From contig NZ_QASN01000019.1 in NCBI RefSeq assembly GCF_003052585.1, forward strand, positions 62,001 to 126,000: a stretch of 64,000 bases of DNA. The letters are read 5' to 3'. The DNA is from Pseudomonas mangrovi. GTDB taxonomy: Bacteria > Pseudomonadota > Gammaproteobacteria > Pseudomonadales > Pseudomonadaceae. The position numbers were made by a program, and so were the translations under genes. The first letter of the stretch is position 1. Each line of letters begins with the position of its first letter. Under the pieces are notes generated by a model. That model was not told where the DNA came from. It saw nothing but the letters and a program-made list of their open reading frames with translations, and did no database searches. Shown here piece after piece: positions 53,521-61,875 of the stretch.

Positions 53521-54489
53521 ATGCAACCCCAGGCCTTCTACCGCGTGGTGGCTGACGACTTCGCTGCCGTTGACGGCATCATCCGCAACCAGCTCGTCTC
53601 CCGCGTTCCCCTGGTGGAAAAGATCGGCGACTACATCATCTCCGCTGGCGGCAAGCGCCTGCGCCCGCTGCTGGTACTGCTGGCAGGCCGCGCCCTGGGC
53701 TATCGCGCCGACGACCTGCAGTTGCTCGCCGCAACCATCGAATTCCTGCACACCTCGACCCTGCTGCATGACGACGTGGTCGACAAGTCGGACATGCGCC
53801 GCGGCCGCTCCACCGCGAACGCCCAATGGGGCAACGCGCCCAGCGTGCTGGTCGGCGACTTTCTCTATGCACGTTCCTTCGAAATGATGGTCACCCTCGG
53901 CTCGATGCCGGTGATGCGCATCATCTCCCAGGCCACCCGCGTGATCGCCGAAGGCGAGGTGCTGCAGCTGTCCAAGGTGCGTGACGCCAGCACCACTGAA
54001 GAGACCTACATGGAAGTCATTCGCGGCAAGACCGCGATGCTGTTCGAGGCCTCCACCCATAGCGCCGCGGTACTGGCCAGCGCCAGCGCCGAACAGGCCG
54101 AAGCACTGCGCACCTTCGGCGACCACCTGGGCATCGCCTTCCAGCTGGTCGACGACCTGCTCGACTACAAGGGCGACGCCGCGGAGCTGGGCAAGAACGT
54201 CGGCGACGACCTGGCCGAAGGCAAGCCAACCCTGCCACTGATCTACACCATGCGCGAAGGTAGCGCCGAACAGGCCGCCCTGGTGCGCAAGGCAATCCAG
54301 CAGGGCGGCATCGATGACCTGGAAAGCATCCGCAGCGCGGTCGACGCCGCCGGTGCGCTCGATTACACCGCCAAACTCGCCCGCAACTACGCGGACAAGG
54401 CCATCGCCTGCCTGGAACTGCTACCCGCCGGCGAGCATCGTGACGCATTGATCGAGCTGACCCGCTTCGCTGTCGCCCGCACCCACTGA
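53521..54489 (+). CDS. ispB: Octaprenyl (polyprenyl) diphosphate synthase
   Basis: 322-aa trans-prenyltransferase that makes the ubiquinone side chain. The first Asp-rich motif is LLHDDVVDKSDMRRG and the second FQLVDDLLDYKGD. The upstream GGKRLRPLLVLLAG and the FARM-region residues are typical of long-chain synthases; Pseudomonas makes Q9, so the product may be solanesyl diphosphate. Divergent from rplU, a widely conserved arrangement. Confidence 0.95.
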   Translation: MQPQAFYRVVADDFAAVDGIIRNQLVSRVPLVEKIGDYIISAGGKRLRPLLVLLAGRALGYRADDLQLLAATIEFLHTSTLLHDDVVDKSDMRRGRSTANAQWGNAPSVLVGDFLYARSFEMMVTLGSMPVMRIISQATRVIAEGEVLQLSKVRDASTTEETYMEVIRGKTAMLFEASTHSAAVLASASAEQAEALRTFGDHLGIAFQLVDDLLDYKGDAAELGKNVGDDLAEGKPTLPLIYTMREGSAEQAALVRKAIQQGGIDDLESIRSAVDAAGALDYTAKLARNYADKAIACLELLPAGEHRDALIELTRFAVARTH

Positions 54490-54638
54490 AGCCCTACGCT
54501 GAGCAGACAGATGCGCCGCCATCCGCGGCGCTCTGGCCTGCCGCAGCGCCTCTCGCCCACACCCTTGAGCAAGTAGCAGGCCGGCAAACCGGCACCGCTC
54601 CCGCCAGACGGGCGAAATTAGAGTCTTGCTATTTTCTT

Positions 54639-54657
54639 AATAAGAATTATTCTCATC
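54639..54657 (+). promoter_or_regulatory. Fur-box-like operator
   Basis: AATAAGAATTATTCTCATC matches the 19-nt Fur consensus at about 12 positions and lies in an AT-rich stretch 25 nt before the next ATG. A Fur gene is present at 8405. Confidence 0.7.
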
Positions 54658-54681
54658 TCAACCAGCAAGGAGAGATGAGCC

Positions 54682-54957
54682 ATGACCTACCTGATCGACG
54701 CCTGGCTTGACCGCCCGCAACCCTATCTGCGAATCCTCAACCGGGAAACCGGCGAGGTCTGCGCGCTGCTCGAGAACGAGGCGCTGGACGAGCTGCGTGA
54801 GCAGGGCGAACTGGATATGCAGGGGTTGGCTTCAAGCGAACCGACGGTGCAGAAGGAACTGGTGCGCAACCTGTTCCTGTTCTGCTACGCACGGGCCTTG
54901 CGCCCGCACACCGATCCCGAGTACCCGCAGCAGCGCGCCGCCGTCTGGAGACTGTGA
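54682..54957 (+). CDS. Conserved hypothetical, probably iron-regulated
   Basis: 91-aa soluble protein (TYLIDAWLDRPQPYLRILNR...) without a recognised domain. By position after ispB and by sequence it looks like the PA4570 protein of P. aeruginosa, which I recall as strongly induced by iron limitation. The Fur-type box just upstream supports this. The ATG has GGAGA about 8 nt upstream. Function unknown. Confidence 0.82.
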   Translation: MTYLIDAWLDRPQPYLRILNRETGEVCALLENEALDELREQGELDMQGLASSEPTVQKELVRNLFLFCYARALRPHTDPEYPQQRAAVWRL

Positions 54958-54978
54958 CGGCGCGCCGCGCGGTCGTAC

Positions 54979-55596
54979 TCAGAGTACGTCGAGCAGTTCG
55001 ACGTCGAACACCAGCACGCTGTGCGGCGGAATGCTGCCAACCGCCTGGCCGCCATAGGCCAGCTCGCTCGGCACGTGCAGGCGCCACTTGCTGCCGGCCT
55101 TCATCAGTTGCAGGGCCTCGACCCAGCCAGCGATCACGCCGCCGACCGGAAACTCTGCCGGCTCGCCACGCTCGTAGGAGCTGTCGAACACGGTGCCGTC
55201 GATCAGGGTGCCGTGGTAATGGGTGCGTACCTGGTCGTCACGGCCAGGCTGGGCGCCCTCGCCCGCCACCAGCACTTCGTACTGCAGGCCGGACTCGAGT
55301 ACGGTCACACCTTCGCGACGGGCATTCTGCGCCAGATAGTCACGACCTTCGGCTGCGGCTGCATTGGCCTTGGCAGCGGCTTCTGCCTGCATGATCTCGC
55401 GGATGACGCGGAAGCTGGCGTTCATCTCTTCGCTGGAAACCTGGCTCGGCTTGCTGGCAAAAGCGTCGCGCAGGCCGGCGACGATGGCTTCCAGCTGCAC
55501 ACCCGGCGGCGGATTGTCACGCAGCTGGTCGCCGAGCTGACGGCCGATGCCATAGCTGACGCGTGCCTCGTCGGTAGTAAGGTTCAGTTCGGACAT
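54979..55596 (-). CDS. fklB: FKBP-type peptidyl-prolyl isomerase FklB
   Basis: 205-aa protein. The N-terminal FKBP_N dimerisation domain (DEARVSYGIGRQLGDQL..., about 1-90) is joined to a C-terminal FKBP domain with VRTHYHGTLIDGTVFDSSYERG, VGGVIAGWVEALQLMKAGSKW and IPPHSVLVFDVELLDV. No signal peptide, so cytoplasmic. GGGAG precedes the ATG 55596. It lies 36 nt after the DUF2256 gene on the same strand. Confidence 0.94.
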   Translation of the reverse strand: MSELNLTTDEARVSYGIGRQLGDQLRDNPPPGVQLEAIVAGLRDAFASKPSQVSSEEMNASFRVIREIMQAEAAAKANAAAAEGRDYLAQNARREGVTVLESGLQYEVLVAGEGAQPGRDDQVRTHYHGTLIDGTVFDSSYERGEPAEFPVGGVIAGWVEALQLMKAGSKWRLHVPSELAYGGQAVGSIPPHSVLVFDVELLDVL

Positions 55597-55632
55597 GACC
55601 GGCTCCCGCTGGAAAAAAGGGCAGCAAGCCTA

Positions 55633-55773
55633 TCACAGACTCCCGCGCCGGCCACGGCAGCGCTGCGAGCAGTAGCGCACCTGCTCCCAGCAGCGCGCCC
55701 ATTTGCGCCGCCAACTGAATGGCCGGCCGCAGACCGCGCACAGCTTCTGCGCCAGATCGGCCTTGCGCTTCAC
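55633..55773 (-). CDS. DUF2256 small zinc-ribbon-like protein
   Basis: 46-aa basic protein starting with [23 protein letters not shown]..., containing CAVC and CSQRC, a four-cysteine pattern of the DUF2256 family. The family is commonly found beside photolyase/cryptochrome genes. The GTG overlaps the photolyase-like stop codon (GTGA), so the two are translationally coupled. Function unknown. Confidence 0.88.
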   Translation of the reverse strand: MKRKADLAQKLCAVCGRPFSWRRKWARCWEQVRYCSQRCRGRRGSL

Positions 55774-57296
55774 AGCGAATCCCCTGCATCCAGGCGCGCC
55801 AGCAGCAGATCCCCCCGCTCGCGCAGGGCTTCGCGGCGCTCCGGCGCCATGTTGGCGAGCAGCCGATAGGCCGGCGCGAGCCGCGGGTTGCCCTCGAGCA
55901 GGTCGCGCTCACGCATGAGGAAGTGCCAGTACAGCGCATTGAACGGACAGGCCTGCTCGCCAAGGCTCTCGCCAACCCGGTAACGACAATCCGAGCAATA
56001 GTCGGACATCCGCCTGATGTACTGGCCGCTGGCGCAGTAGGGCTTGGAGGCCATGAAGCCGCCGTCGGCGTGCAACGCCATGCCCAGGGTGTTGGGCAGC
56101 TCGACCCAGTCGACGGCGTCGAAGTAGATCGCCAGATACCAGTCGCAGACTTCCTTCGGCACCACGCCGGCCAGCAGCGCGAAGTTGCCGGTGACCATCA
56201 GCCGCTGGATGTGGTGCGCGTACGCCAGCTGCAGCGTCTGCCCAATCACCTGGCGCATGCAGTTCATCCCGGTGTCGCCGTTCCAGTAGAAGGACGGCAG
56301 CGGCCGGCTGCAGCCGAAGAAATCGAGCTCGGCGTAATCCGGCATGCGCGCCCAGTAGATGCCATGCACGTATTCGCGCCAGCCGATCAGCTGACGGATG
56401 AAGCCCTCGGCAGCATTCAGCGGCGCACGCCCGGCATGGTAGGCAGCCTGCACATCGTCACAGAGCTCGCGCACCTTGAGCAACCCCAGGTTCAGCGCCG
56501 CGCTGATGCGTGCGTGGAACAGAAAGGGCTCGCCGCTGGCCATGGCGTCCTGGTAGTCGCCGAACGCCGGCAGGGCGAAGTCGAGGAAGTGCCGCCACAG
56601 CTCAAGCGCCTGCTCCCGGGTCACCGCCAGATCGAAGCCGGATAGCGCGCCCGGATGATCGGGGAAGCGCCGTCGCACCAGCTCCAGCACCTCCAGGGTG
56701 ATGGCGTCGGGGCTGAAACCCGGCGCCAACGGCCCGCGCAGCCCCCGCGGCAGACGCTTGCGGTTCTGCGGGTCGTGATTCCAGCGCCCGCCTTCGGGAT
56801 TGCCGTCCGCCTGCATCAGCCAGTCACCACGGCGGCGCATCTGCCGGTAGAAGAGCTCCATCCGTGGTGCGCCACACTTCTCCAGCCAGGCAGCGAAGGC
56901 ACGGCGGGAGCAGAGAAAACGGCTATCGGCGTGCCAGTGGATAACGCACTCGCAGGCCCGCAGCGACGCTTCTACCCGCCAGTCGCCGGCTTCGGTCAGG
57001 TGAACTTCCTGCGGCTGCAGCGCCGTCACCCAGCGCTGCAGCTCGGCAGCCAGCGAGCCGCTGTTGTGCGGATCGTCGAGCTCGGCATAGTGCAGGGTCC
57101 AGCCCGCTGCGCGCAGCGTCTCGGCGAAATGGCGCATGGCACTGAACTGGAACACCAGCTTGCGCCGGTGATGCGCCACATGACCGGCCTCAGCCGCCAC
57201 CTCGGTCATCAACAGACAATCACGCGCAGGGTCGAGCGCGCGCAACGTCGGCAGCGCCAGCGACAGCTGATCGCCGAGCAAGAATCCCAGGCGCAC
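55770..57296 (-). CDS. FeS-type cryptochrome/photolyase (PhrB-like)
   Basis: 508-aa flavoprotein of the prokaryotic (6-4) photolyase group (FeS-BCP). It begins [12 protein letters not shown] and contains [59 protein letters not shown] and the [18 protein letters not shown] flavin region. Four cysteines able to bind a 4Fe-4S cluster are seen in [15 protein letters not shown] and EQACPFN. The start is GTG 57296, 2 nt after the DUF6482 stop; no ATG is near. The proposed operon is DUF6482-photolyase-DUF2256-fklB. Confidence 0.9.
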   Translation of the reverse strand: MRLGFLLGDQLSLALPTLRALDPARDCLLMTEVAAEAGHVAHHRRKLVFQFSAMRHFAETLRAAGWTLHYAELDDPHNSGSLAAELQRWVTALQPQEVHLTEAGDWRVEASLRACECVIHWHADSRFLCSRRAFAAWLEKCGAPRMELFYRQMRRRGDWLMQADGNPEGGRWNHDPQNRKRLPRGLRGPLAPGFSPDAITLEVLELVRRRFPDHPGALSGFDLAVTREQALELWRHFLDFALPAFGDYQDAMASGEPFLFHARISAALNLGLLKVRELCDDVQAAYHAGRAPLNAAEGFIRQLIGWREYVHGIYWARMPDYAELDFFGCSRPLPSFYWNGDTGMNCMRQVIGQTLQLAYAHHIQRLMVTGNFALLAGVVPKEVCDWYLAIYFDAVDWVELPNTLGMALHADGGFMASKPYCASGQYIRRMSDYCSDCRYRVGESLGEQACPFNALYWHFLMRERDLLEGNPRLAPAYRLLANMAPERREALRERGDLLLARLDAGDSL

Positions 57297-57298
57297 CC

Positions 57299-57604
57299 CT
57301 ACCAGCCCGAGCGCATGGCGATCGGCACGCGCAACGGCGCAGCCTGCTCCAGCGGCATGCCGCACATCTCGGTATGCGCCTCGGCATGCTGCAGGTGAAA
57401 CGGCTGCTCCGGCAGCTCGCGCAACAGATCCCGCGCATGCTCGACCGAGCGCAGCCGCCACACCCGGCCCTCCGCGTCGCGCAGCAGATGGCGCTGATCG
57501 GCCGTAGTGATCTGCAGCAGATAGATGCCGCCTTCCAGCGACAGCAGCGTCAGATCCGCGATTGCGCCGGCACAGGCAAGGCGCTTGCATTCGTCGAAGA
57601 ACAT
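57299..57604 (-). CDS. DUF6482 family protein
   Basis: 101-aa soluble protein. SLEGGIYLLQITTADQR, RLRSVEHARDLLRELP and the C-terminal AHTEMCGMPLEQAAPLRVPIA are the blocks I recognise from Pseudomonas DUF6482 proteins; function unknown. The start ATG 57604 (MFFDECKRLACAG) lies 9 nt downstream of a 35-nt inverted repeat. First gene of the photolyase operon, so it may share light or stress control. Confidence 0.82.
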   Translation of the reverse strand: MFFDECKRLACAGAIADLTLLSLEGGIYLLQITTADQRHLLRDAEGRVWRLRSVEHARDLLRELPEQPFHLQHAEAHTEMCGMPLEQAAPLRVPIAMRSGW

Positions 57605-57612
57605 GGAAAACC

Positions 57613-57647
57613 TGTACAAGAGATTAATCAAATATAATCTTTGTACA
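57613..57647. promoter_or_regulatory. Inverted repeat with TGTACA ends (putative operator)
   Basis: TGTACAAGAGATTA and TAATCTTTGTACA form arms of 13-14 nt (one bulged base) around ATCAAATA. Each end carries the palindrome TGTACA, with 23 nt between them. It lies in an unusually AT-rich gap immediately upstream of the DUF6482-photolyase operon and is a candidate site for a MerR/LitR-type light regulator. Confidence 0.6.
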
Positions 57648-57663
57648 ATTTTATCCAGAAAGC

Positions 57664-57686
57664 AAAACGCCCGCAGCGAGCGGGCG
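57664..57686 (-). terminator. Intrinsic terminator of the UPF0114 gene
   Basis: Minus strand CGCCCGC pairs with GCGGGCG around 5 nt, followed by TTTTGCTTT. It isolates the photolyase operon from the upstream gene. Confidence 0.75.
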
Positions 57687-57704
57687 CAAGGCACGCCGCA
57701 GCGA

Positions 57705-58199
57705 TCAACGATCGTGTTTGGTCAGCTTGTCCAGATAACCCATGGCGAAGGCGGAAACGACGAAGGTGAGATGCAAAACCACGTACCACTTCAAGTACAC
57801 CGGCTCGATGTTGCGGGCGTCCATGAACACCTTGAGCAGGTGGATGGAGGAGATCGCCACGATGGAGGCTGCGACCTTCATCTTCAGCGAGCCGGAATCC
57901 AGCTTGCCCAGCCATTGCAGCTTCTCCTTGCCGTCGTCGATATCCAGCTGCGAGACGAAGTTCTCGTAGCCGGAGATCATCACCATCACCAGCAGACCAC
58001 CAACCAGGGCCATGTCGATCAGCCCGAGCAGCACCAGGATCAGGTCGGCCTCGGTCTTCTCGAACACATGCGGAATCAGATGGTAAAGCTCATGGAAGAA
58101 CTTCAATGACAGCGCCAGCACCGCCAGCGAAAGACCCAGATAGATCGGTGCCAGCAGCCAGCGCGCGGCATACATGGTGTTTTCGATGAGGCGTTCCAT
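57705..58199 (-). CDS. UPF0114 (TIGR00645/YqhA) membrane protein
   Basis: 164-aa inner membrane protein with about four hydrophobic segments: [39 protein letters not shown], the [18 protein letters not shown] block and [20 protein letters not shown]. It fits TIGR00645/UPF0114 throughout. Function unknown. Ends with a terminator. Confidence 0.92.
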   Translation of the reverse strand: MERLIENTMYAARWLLAPIYLGLSLAVLALSLKFFHELYHLIPHVFEKTEADLILVLLGLIDMALVGGLLVMVMISGYENFVSQLDIDDGKEKLQWLGKLDSGSLKMKVAASIVAISSIHLLKVFMDARNIEPVYLKWYVVLHLTFVVSAFAMGYLDKLTKHDR

Positions 58200-58337
58200 G
58201 GCATCTCGCAGGGGTGAGGGAAACCGCGCGAGTATACCCAGCGACCCAGGCGACTCAAAGGCAGGCGGGGCGAATCCTCAGCTTGTTGATAACCCTCGCC
58301 GACGCAGGCGCAGATGCTATCGCTGACAGCGGAGTGA

Positions 58338-58679
58338 TCAGCTTTCCGGGCGAGACAGCCGATGTTCGGTGCCGACCACGCCGCCCCCCGCCAGACGGCG
58401 CAACTCGGCCTGCAGGTGCAGGCGCCAGCTCAGCGGCTCGGCGGCCACTCCGTAACCCATCCGCAGCAGCTCTTCGGCAATCGCCGCCAACCCCGCCTCA
58501 GCCTCGCACCCCTCGTAGAACGGGCCTTGCGAGTGAATGAAGGACGGCTGCGAAGCACTCAGTCCGGCTGCCAACAGCAGGTACCAGGTGCCATCGGGCT
58601 GGTGCAGCGGCCGCGCCAGCCCTTCGATCCGAGTGACGACGCCGGCGTAGCTGTGCTCAAGACAGAGGTGGCTCGACAT
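58338..58679 (-). CDS. Conserved hypothetical protein, 113 aa
   Basis: Soluble protein MSSHLCLEHSYAGVVTRIEG... with WYLLLAAGLSASQPSFIHSQ and a helical C-terminus. I recognise only that such a gene lies between the UPF0114 gene and the Lon-like protease in Pseudomonas. No domain assigned. ATG 58679; GGAGGATTT upstream gives a ribosome site. Confidence 0.75.
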   Translation of the reverse strand: MSSHLCLEHSYAGVVTRIEGLARPLHQPDGTWYLLLAAGLSASQPSFIHSQGPFYEGCEAEAGLAAIAEELLRMGYGVAAEPLSWRLHLQAELRRLAGGGVVGTEHRLSRPES

Positions 58680-58742
58680 GGCGAAATCCTCCGAAGACCT
58701 GCCCGCAGACTACGCCCGCGCCGACCCGCGCAACAAGCCCGG

Positions 58743-58777
58743 TTATCCCCAGAGACTGTGGATAACTCTGTGGACGG
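58743..58777. promoter_or_regulatory. DnaA-box-like inverted pair
   Basis: TTATCCCCA (58743-58751), then an exact reverse consensus box TGTGGATAA (58757-58765), then a weaker TGTGGACGG (58769-58777). The first two form a 10-bp inverted repeat with one mismatch. They lie in the 170-nt gap upstream of the 113-aa gene. Confidence 0.45.
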
Positions 58778-58849
58778 GTTCCGGATAAGCCGACCCGGGC
58801 GACGCCCCGCCAGCCTTCCGGCCGATCGATCAGTGACTGACCAGCCAGC

Positions 58850-61330
58850 TCACCAGCGCCGCCGACCGCGCGCCTTGACTACCGGCTTGTCGCCCTCCTG
58901 CGCCTGCTGCGCCGCGAGGGTCTGCAGCTCCTTGAGTCGAGGGTCCTCGCGCTCCTCTTCCTCCATCCCCAGCTCGGAAATTTCCCGTAGCCGCTCGACG
59001 ACCTGGGCGTTGACGCTGTCTTCGGGAAACACCCCGTCGGCATCCGGCTCACCCACCGCGATGCCGGCCAGCAGACTCAGCGCCTCATCGACATGGCGCA
59101 CCGAATAGACGTTGAACTGGCCGGCACGTACCGCCTGCAGCACGCGCTCATCGAGCATCAGGTTGGTGACGTTGGCGCGCGGGATGATCACGCCCTGCTC
59201 ACCGGTCAGCCCACGCGCCTCGCACAGACGGAAGAAACCCTCGATCTTCTCGTTGACCCCGCCGACCGCCTGCACTTCGCCGAACTGGTTGATCGAGCCG
59301 GTGATCGCGAAGCACTGCTTGAGCGGCTTGCGTGCCAGCGCCGAGATCAGCGTGCAGACCTCGCCGAGCGAGGCGCTGTCGCCGTCGACGTAGCCGTAGG
59401 ACTGCTCCAGGGCGATGCTCGCCGAGATCGCCAGGGGAAATTCCTGGGCGTAGCGGCTGCCGAGGTAGCCGGTAAGGATCATCACCCCCTTGGAGTGGAT
59501 CGGCTGGCCGAGGTTGACCTCGCGCTCGATGTCGACGATGCCGGAACTGCCCGGATAGACAGTGGCGGAAATCCGCGCCGGCACGCCGAAGGCCGAGTCG
59601 CCAACCTCCAGCACGGTCAGCCCGTTGCACTTGCCAATGGCTGCGCCGTCGGTGTCGATCAGGATGATGCCGGCGAGCATGTCGTCGAGGATGCGCGCCG
59701 AGACCCGGCCGGTGCGGGTGGCCTTGGCCTTGAGCGCCCGTTCGATATGGCCGACGTCGGTAACCTCCTCGGCCGCCAGCTGGCGAATGAAGTCCGCCTC
59801 GCTGACCAGCTGGAACAGGTCGCCGATACGCGCCGACAGACGCCCCTGGTGCTCGGCCAGGCGCGCGCTGTAGGTTGCCAGACGCGCCACCGCCGCCGAG
59901 GTCAGCGGCGCCATGCCCTCCTCCGAGGTGCGCGTCTTGAGCAGTTGGGCGAACTGTTCGAGGCTGTCGTCGGCCAGCGGAATCTCCTCGTCGAAGTCCA
60001 CCAGCACCCGGAACATCTCTTGGAAGTCCGGGTCCAGGTCCTGCAGCGCGTAATACAGCTGACGCGCGCCGATGATCACCACCTTGACCTGCAGCGGGAT
60101 CACCTCCGGCGACAGCGTCACCGTGGCCAGCCGGCCGAGCTCGGCCAGTGGCGATTCCATCTTCAGTTGGCGTGAATGCAGCGCGCGCTTGAGGGCGTCC
60201 CAGACGAAGGGCTCGCCGAGCAGCTTCTCCGCCTCGAGGATCAGAAAACCACCATTGGCCCGGTGCAACGCACCCGGCCGCAGCTGTCGGTAGCTGGTGT
60301 AGAGCGCGCCCTGATCGGTGCTGTACTCGATCCGGCCGAACAGGTTGTCGTAGGTTGGATGCGGCTCGAACACCACCGGTGCGCCACCCTGGGAGTGATG
60401 CGCCACCACCAGGCTCGGCGAGTACATCTCTTCCAGCAGCAGGCGTGCCTGGGCGTCCTTTTCCACCTCGACCAGCTGCGCCACCACCGTCTTCAACAGA
60501 TTGACCTGCACCGCCTGCAGGTAGGCACAGACACCGGCGTTCTCCGCGTACTTCTGCGACAGCGGCGCCAGCAGTGGCTGCAACGCCAGGGTAATGGTCT
60601 CTTCATTGAGCTGGCGCAGCTGGTTGCTCGACTCGCGCTTCCACTGCGGCAGGCTGGCCAGCTCCTCGTTGAGGCGTTCCTCCAGCCCGGCGATATCCTC
60701 GTGGAAGCGCTCGCGATCGGCCTCCGGCAGCTGGGCGAACTCGGCCTCGTCCAGCGCCTTGCCATCCAGCATCGGGGTGAAGGCGATATTGGTGCTGTCG
60801 CGATAGAGCGCGACGTTCTTCTCCAGCGACAGGCGCTCGATCACATCCAGCGCCTGGTCGTAGCGCTTGTTGAAGGCGCGATCGATCAGGCTCTTCTTCT
60901 GTTGGTAGGCCGGGTGCTCGAACACCGCCGGAAAGGTCGCCAGCAGGTTCTCGATCAGTTGGCTGATGTCCTCGACGAATTCGGTGGCGCTGCCTGGCGG
61001 CAGCTCCAGCACACGCGGCTCGCGTTGCTCGTCGAAGTTGTTGACGTAGACCCAGTCGCTCGGGGTCTGCAGACGCTTGGCCTCGGTCTTCAGGTAGCGC
61101 CGCACGTAGGAGAAGCGCCCGGTGCCCGGTTCGCCCATGACAAAGACGTTGTAGCCCGGACGTGGCATGGCCACGCCGAACTGCAGCGCCTCGACCGCGC
61201 GCTCCTGGCCGAGCACACCGCGAAACGGCTCCAGCTCATCGGTGCTGGCAAAGACGAACTGCTCTGGCGAGAAGGGACGGGTCAGCGCATCGGGCGCCAG
61301 ACGCAGGCTGGCGGCAATGGAGTCGGGCAT
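58850..61330 (-). CDS. Lon-like AAA+ ATP-dependent protease
   Basis: 826-aa protein of the Lon-related family that lacks the LonA N-domain. Walker A-like GEPGTGRFSYV lies near residue 70, a long helical insertion spans about 130-330, and the AAA/lid region contains ANGGFLILEAEKLLGEP. The C-terminal S16 protease domain has catalytic Ser in VDGDSASLGEVC and Lys in VGGVNEKIEGF. The start is ATG 61330 (MPDSIAASLRL); 28 extra in-frame residues upstream are unsupported. The Arg in the P-loop (GTGR instead of GTGK) is an atypical detail worth noting. Confidence 0.9.
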   Translation of the reverse strand: MPDSIAASLRLAPDALTRPFSPEQFVFASTDELEPFRGVLGQERAVEALQFGVAMPRPGYNVFVMGEPGTGRFSYVRRYLKTEAKRLQTPSDWVYVNNFDEQREPRVLELPPGSATEFVEDISQLIENLLATFPAVFEHPAYQQKKSLIDRAFNKRYDQALDVIERLSLEKNVALYRDSTNIAFTPMLDGKALDEAEFAQLPEADRERFHEDIAGLEERLNEELASLPQWKRESSNQLRQLNEETITLALQPLLAPLSQKYAENAGVCAYLQAVQVNLLKTVVAQLVEVEKDAQARLLLEEMYSPSLVVAHHSQGGAPVVFEPHPTYDNLFGRIEYSTDQGALYTSYRQLRPGALHRANGGFLILEAEKLLGEPFVWDALKRALHSRQLKMESPLAELGRLATVTLSPEVIPLQVKVVIIGARQLYYALQDLDPDFQEMFRVLVDFDEEIPLADDSLEQFAQLLKTRTSEEGMAPLTSAAVARLATYSARLAEHQGRLSARIGDLFQLVSEADFIRQLAAEEVTDVGHIERALKAKATRTGRVSARILDDMLAGIILIDTDGAAIGKCNGLTVLEVGDSAFGVPARISATVYPGSSGIVDIEREVNLGQPIHSKGVMILTGYLGSRYAQEFPLAISASIALEQSYGYVDGDSASLGEVCTLISALARKPLKQCFAITGSINQFGEVQAVGGVNEKIEGFFRLCEARGLTGEQGVIIPRANVTNLMLDERVLQAVRAGQFNVYSVRHVDEALSLLAGIAVGEPDADGVFPEDSVNAQVVERLREISELGMEEEEREDPRLKELQTLAAQQAQEGDKPVVKARGRRRW

Positions 61331-61485
61331 CGGAAATCCTTGGCGAGACGACGATAAAGGCAGAAAACGCAACTGCCCGCATTCTGGCGCCCCCCGTCCG
61401 GGCAAGGCAAGCAAGGCAGCGCCTCGACCCCGGCGTCTGCTTCAATCCGTGATCCGTACCAGCAATGGAGAAAAGCGCAGCGCCG

Positions 61486-61809
61486 TCAGTCGCGCGCCGT
61501 TGCGCACGCCAGGCACAACTCTGCCGCAGGCATTGCCTGCAGTCGCGCCAGTTGGATGGGCTCGCCACAGCCCAGGCACTGACCGTAACGCCCCTCCTCC
61601 AGTCGCGCCAGCGCATGGCGCACCGCCAGCAGCCCGGCTTCGGCCTCCTGCAGCAGACCCTGCAGTACCTCGTCGTTCTGTCGCTGCGCCGCCTGCTCGG
61701 CGAAATCCGGTGAGTGGCTGCGCTGCAGGTCGCGACGGATCGCCTCGACACGCTGCTGATATTCATGCGCCAGCGTGTGCAGGGCACTGGCAGGATCGAA
61801 TGGGTTCAT
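61486..61809 (-). CDS. DksA/TraR family C4 zinc finger protein
   Basis: 107-aa DksA-like protein. The helical hairpin (about 10-70) has DFAEQAAQRQND, where E replaces the second Asp of the DksA tip motif DxxDxA. The C-terminal zinc finger has CLGCGEPI and CLACATARD. Shorter than DksA (about 150 aa), resembling small TraR/YbiI proteins that bind RNA polymerase through the secondary channel; its effect on transcription is unknown. Confidence 0.88.
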   Translation of the reverse strand: MNPFDPASALHTLAHEYQQRVEAIRRDLQRSHSPDFAEQAAQRQNDEVLQGLLQEAEAGLLAVRHALARLEEGRYGQCLGCGEPIQLARLQAMPAAELCLACATARD

Positions 61810-61875
61810 GGCGGCACTCTCTGATGGGGAGTATCCAGTGTCGCGCCTGCGTAGCCTGGGCAGTGCTGACGCCGG

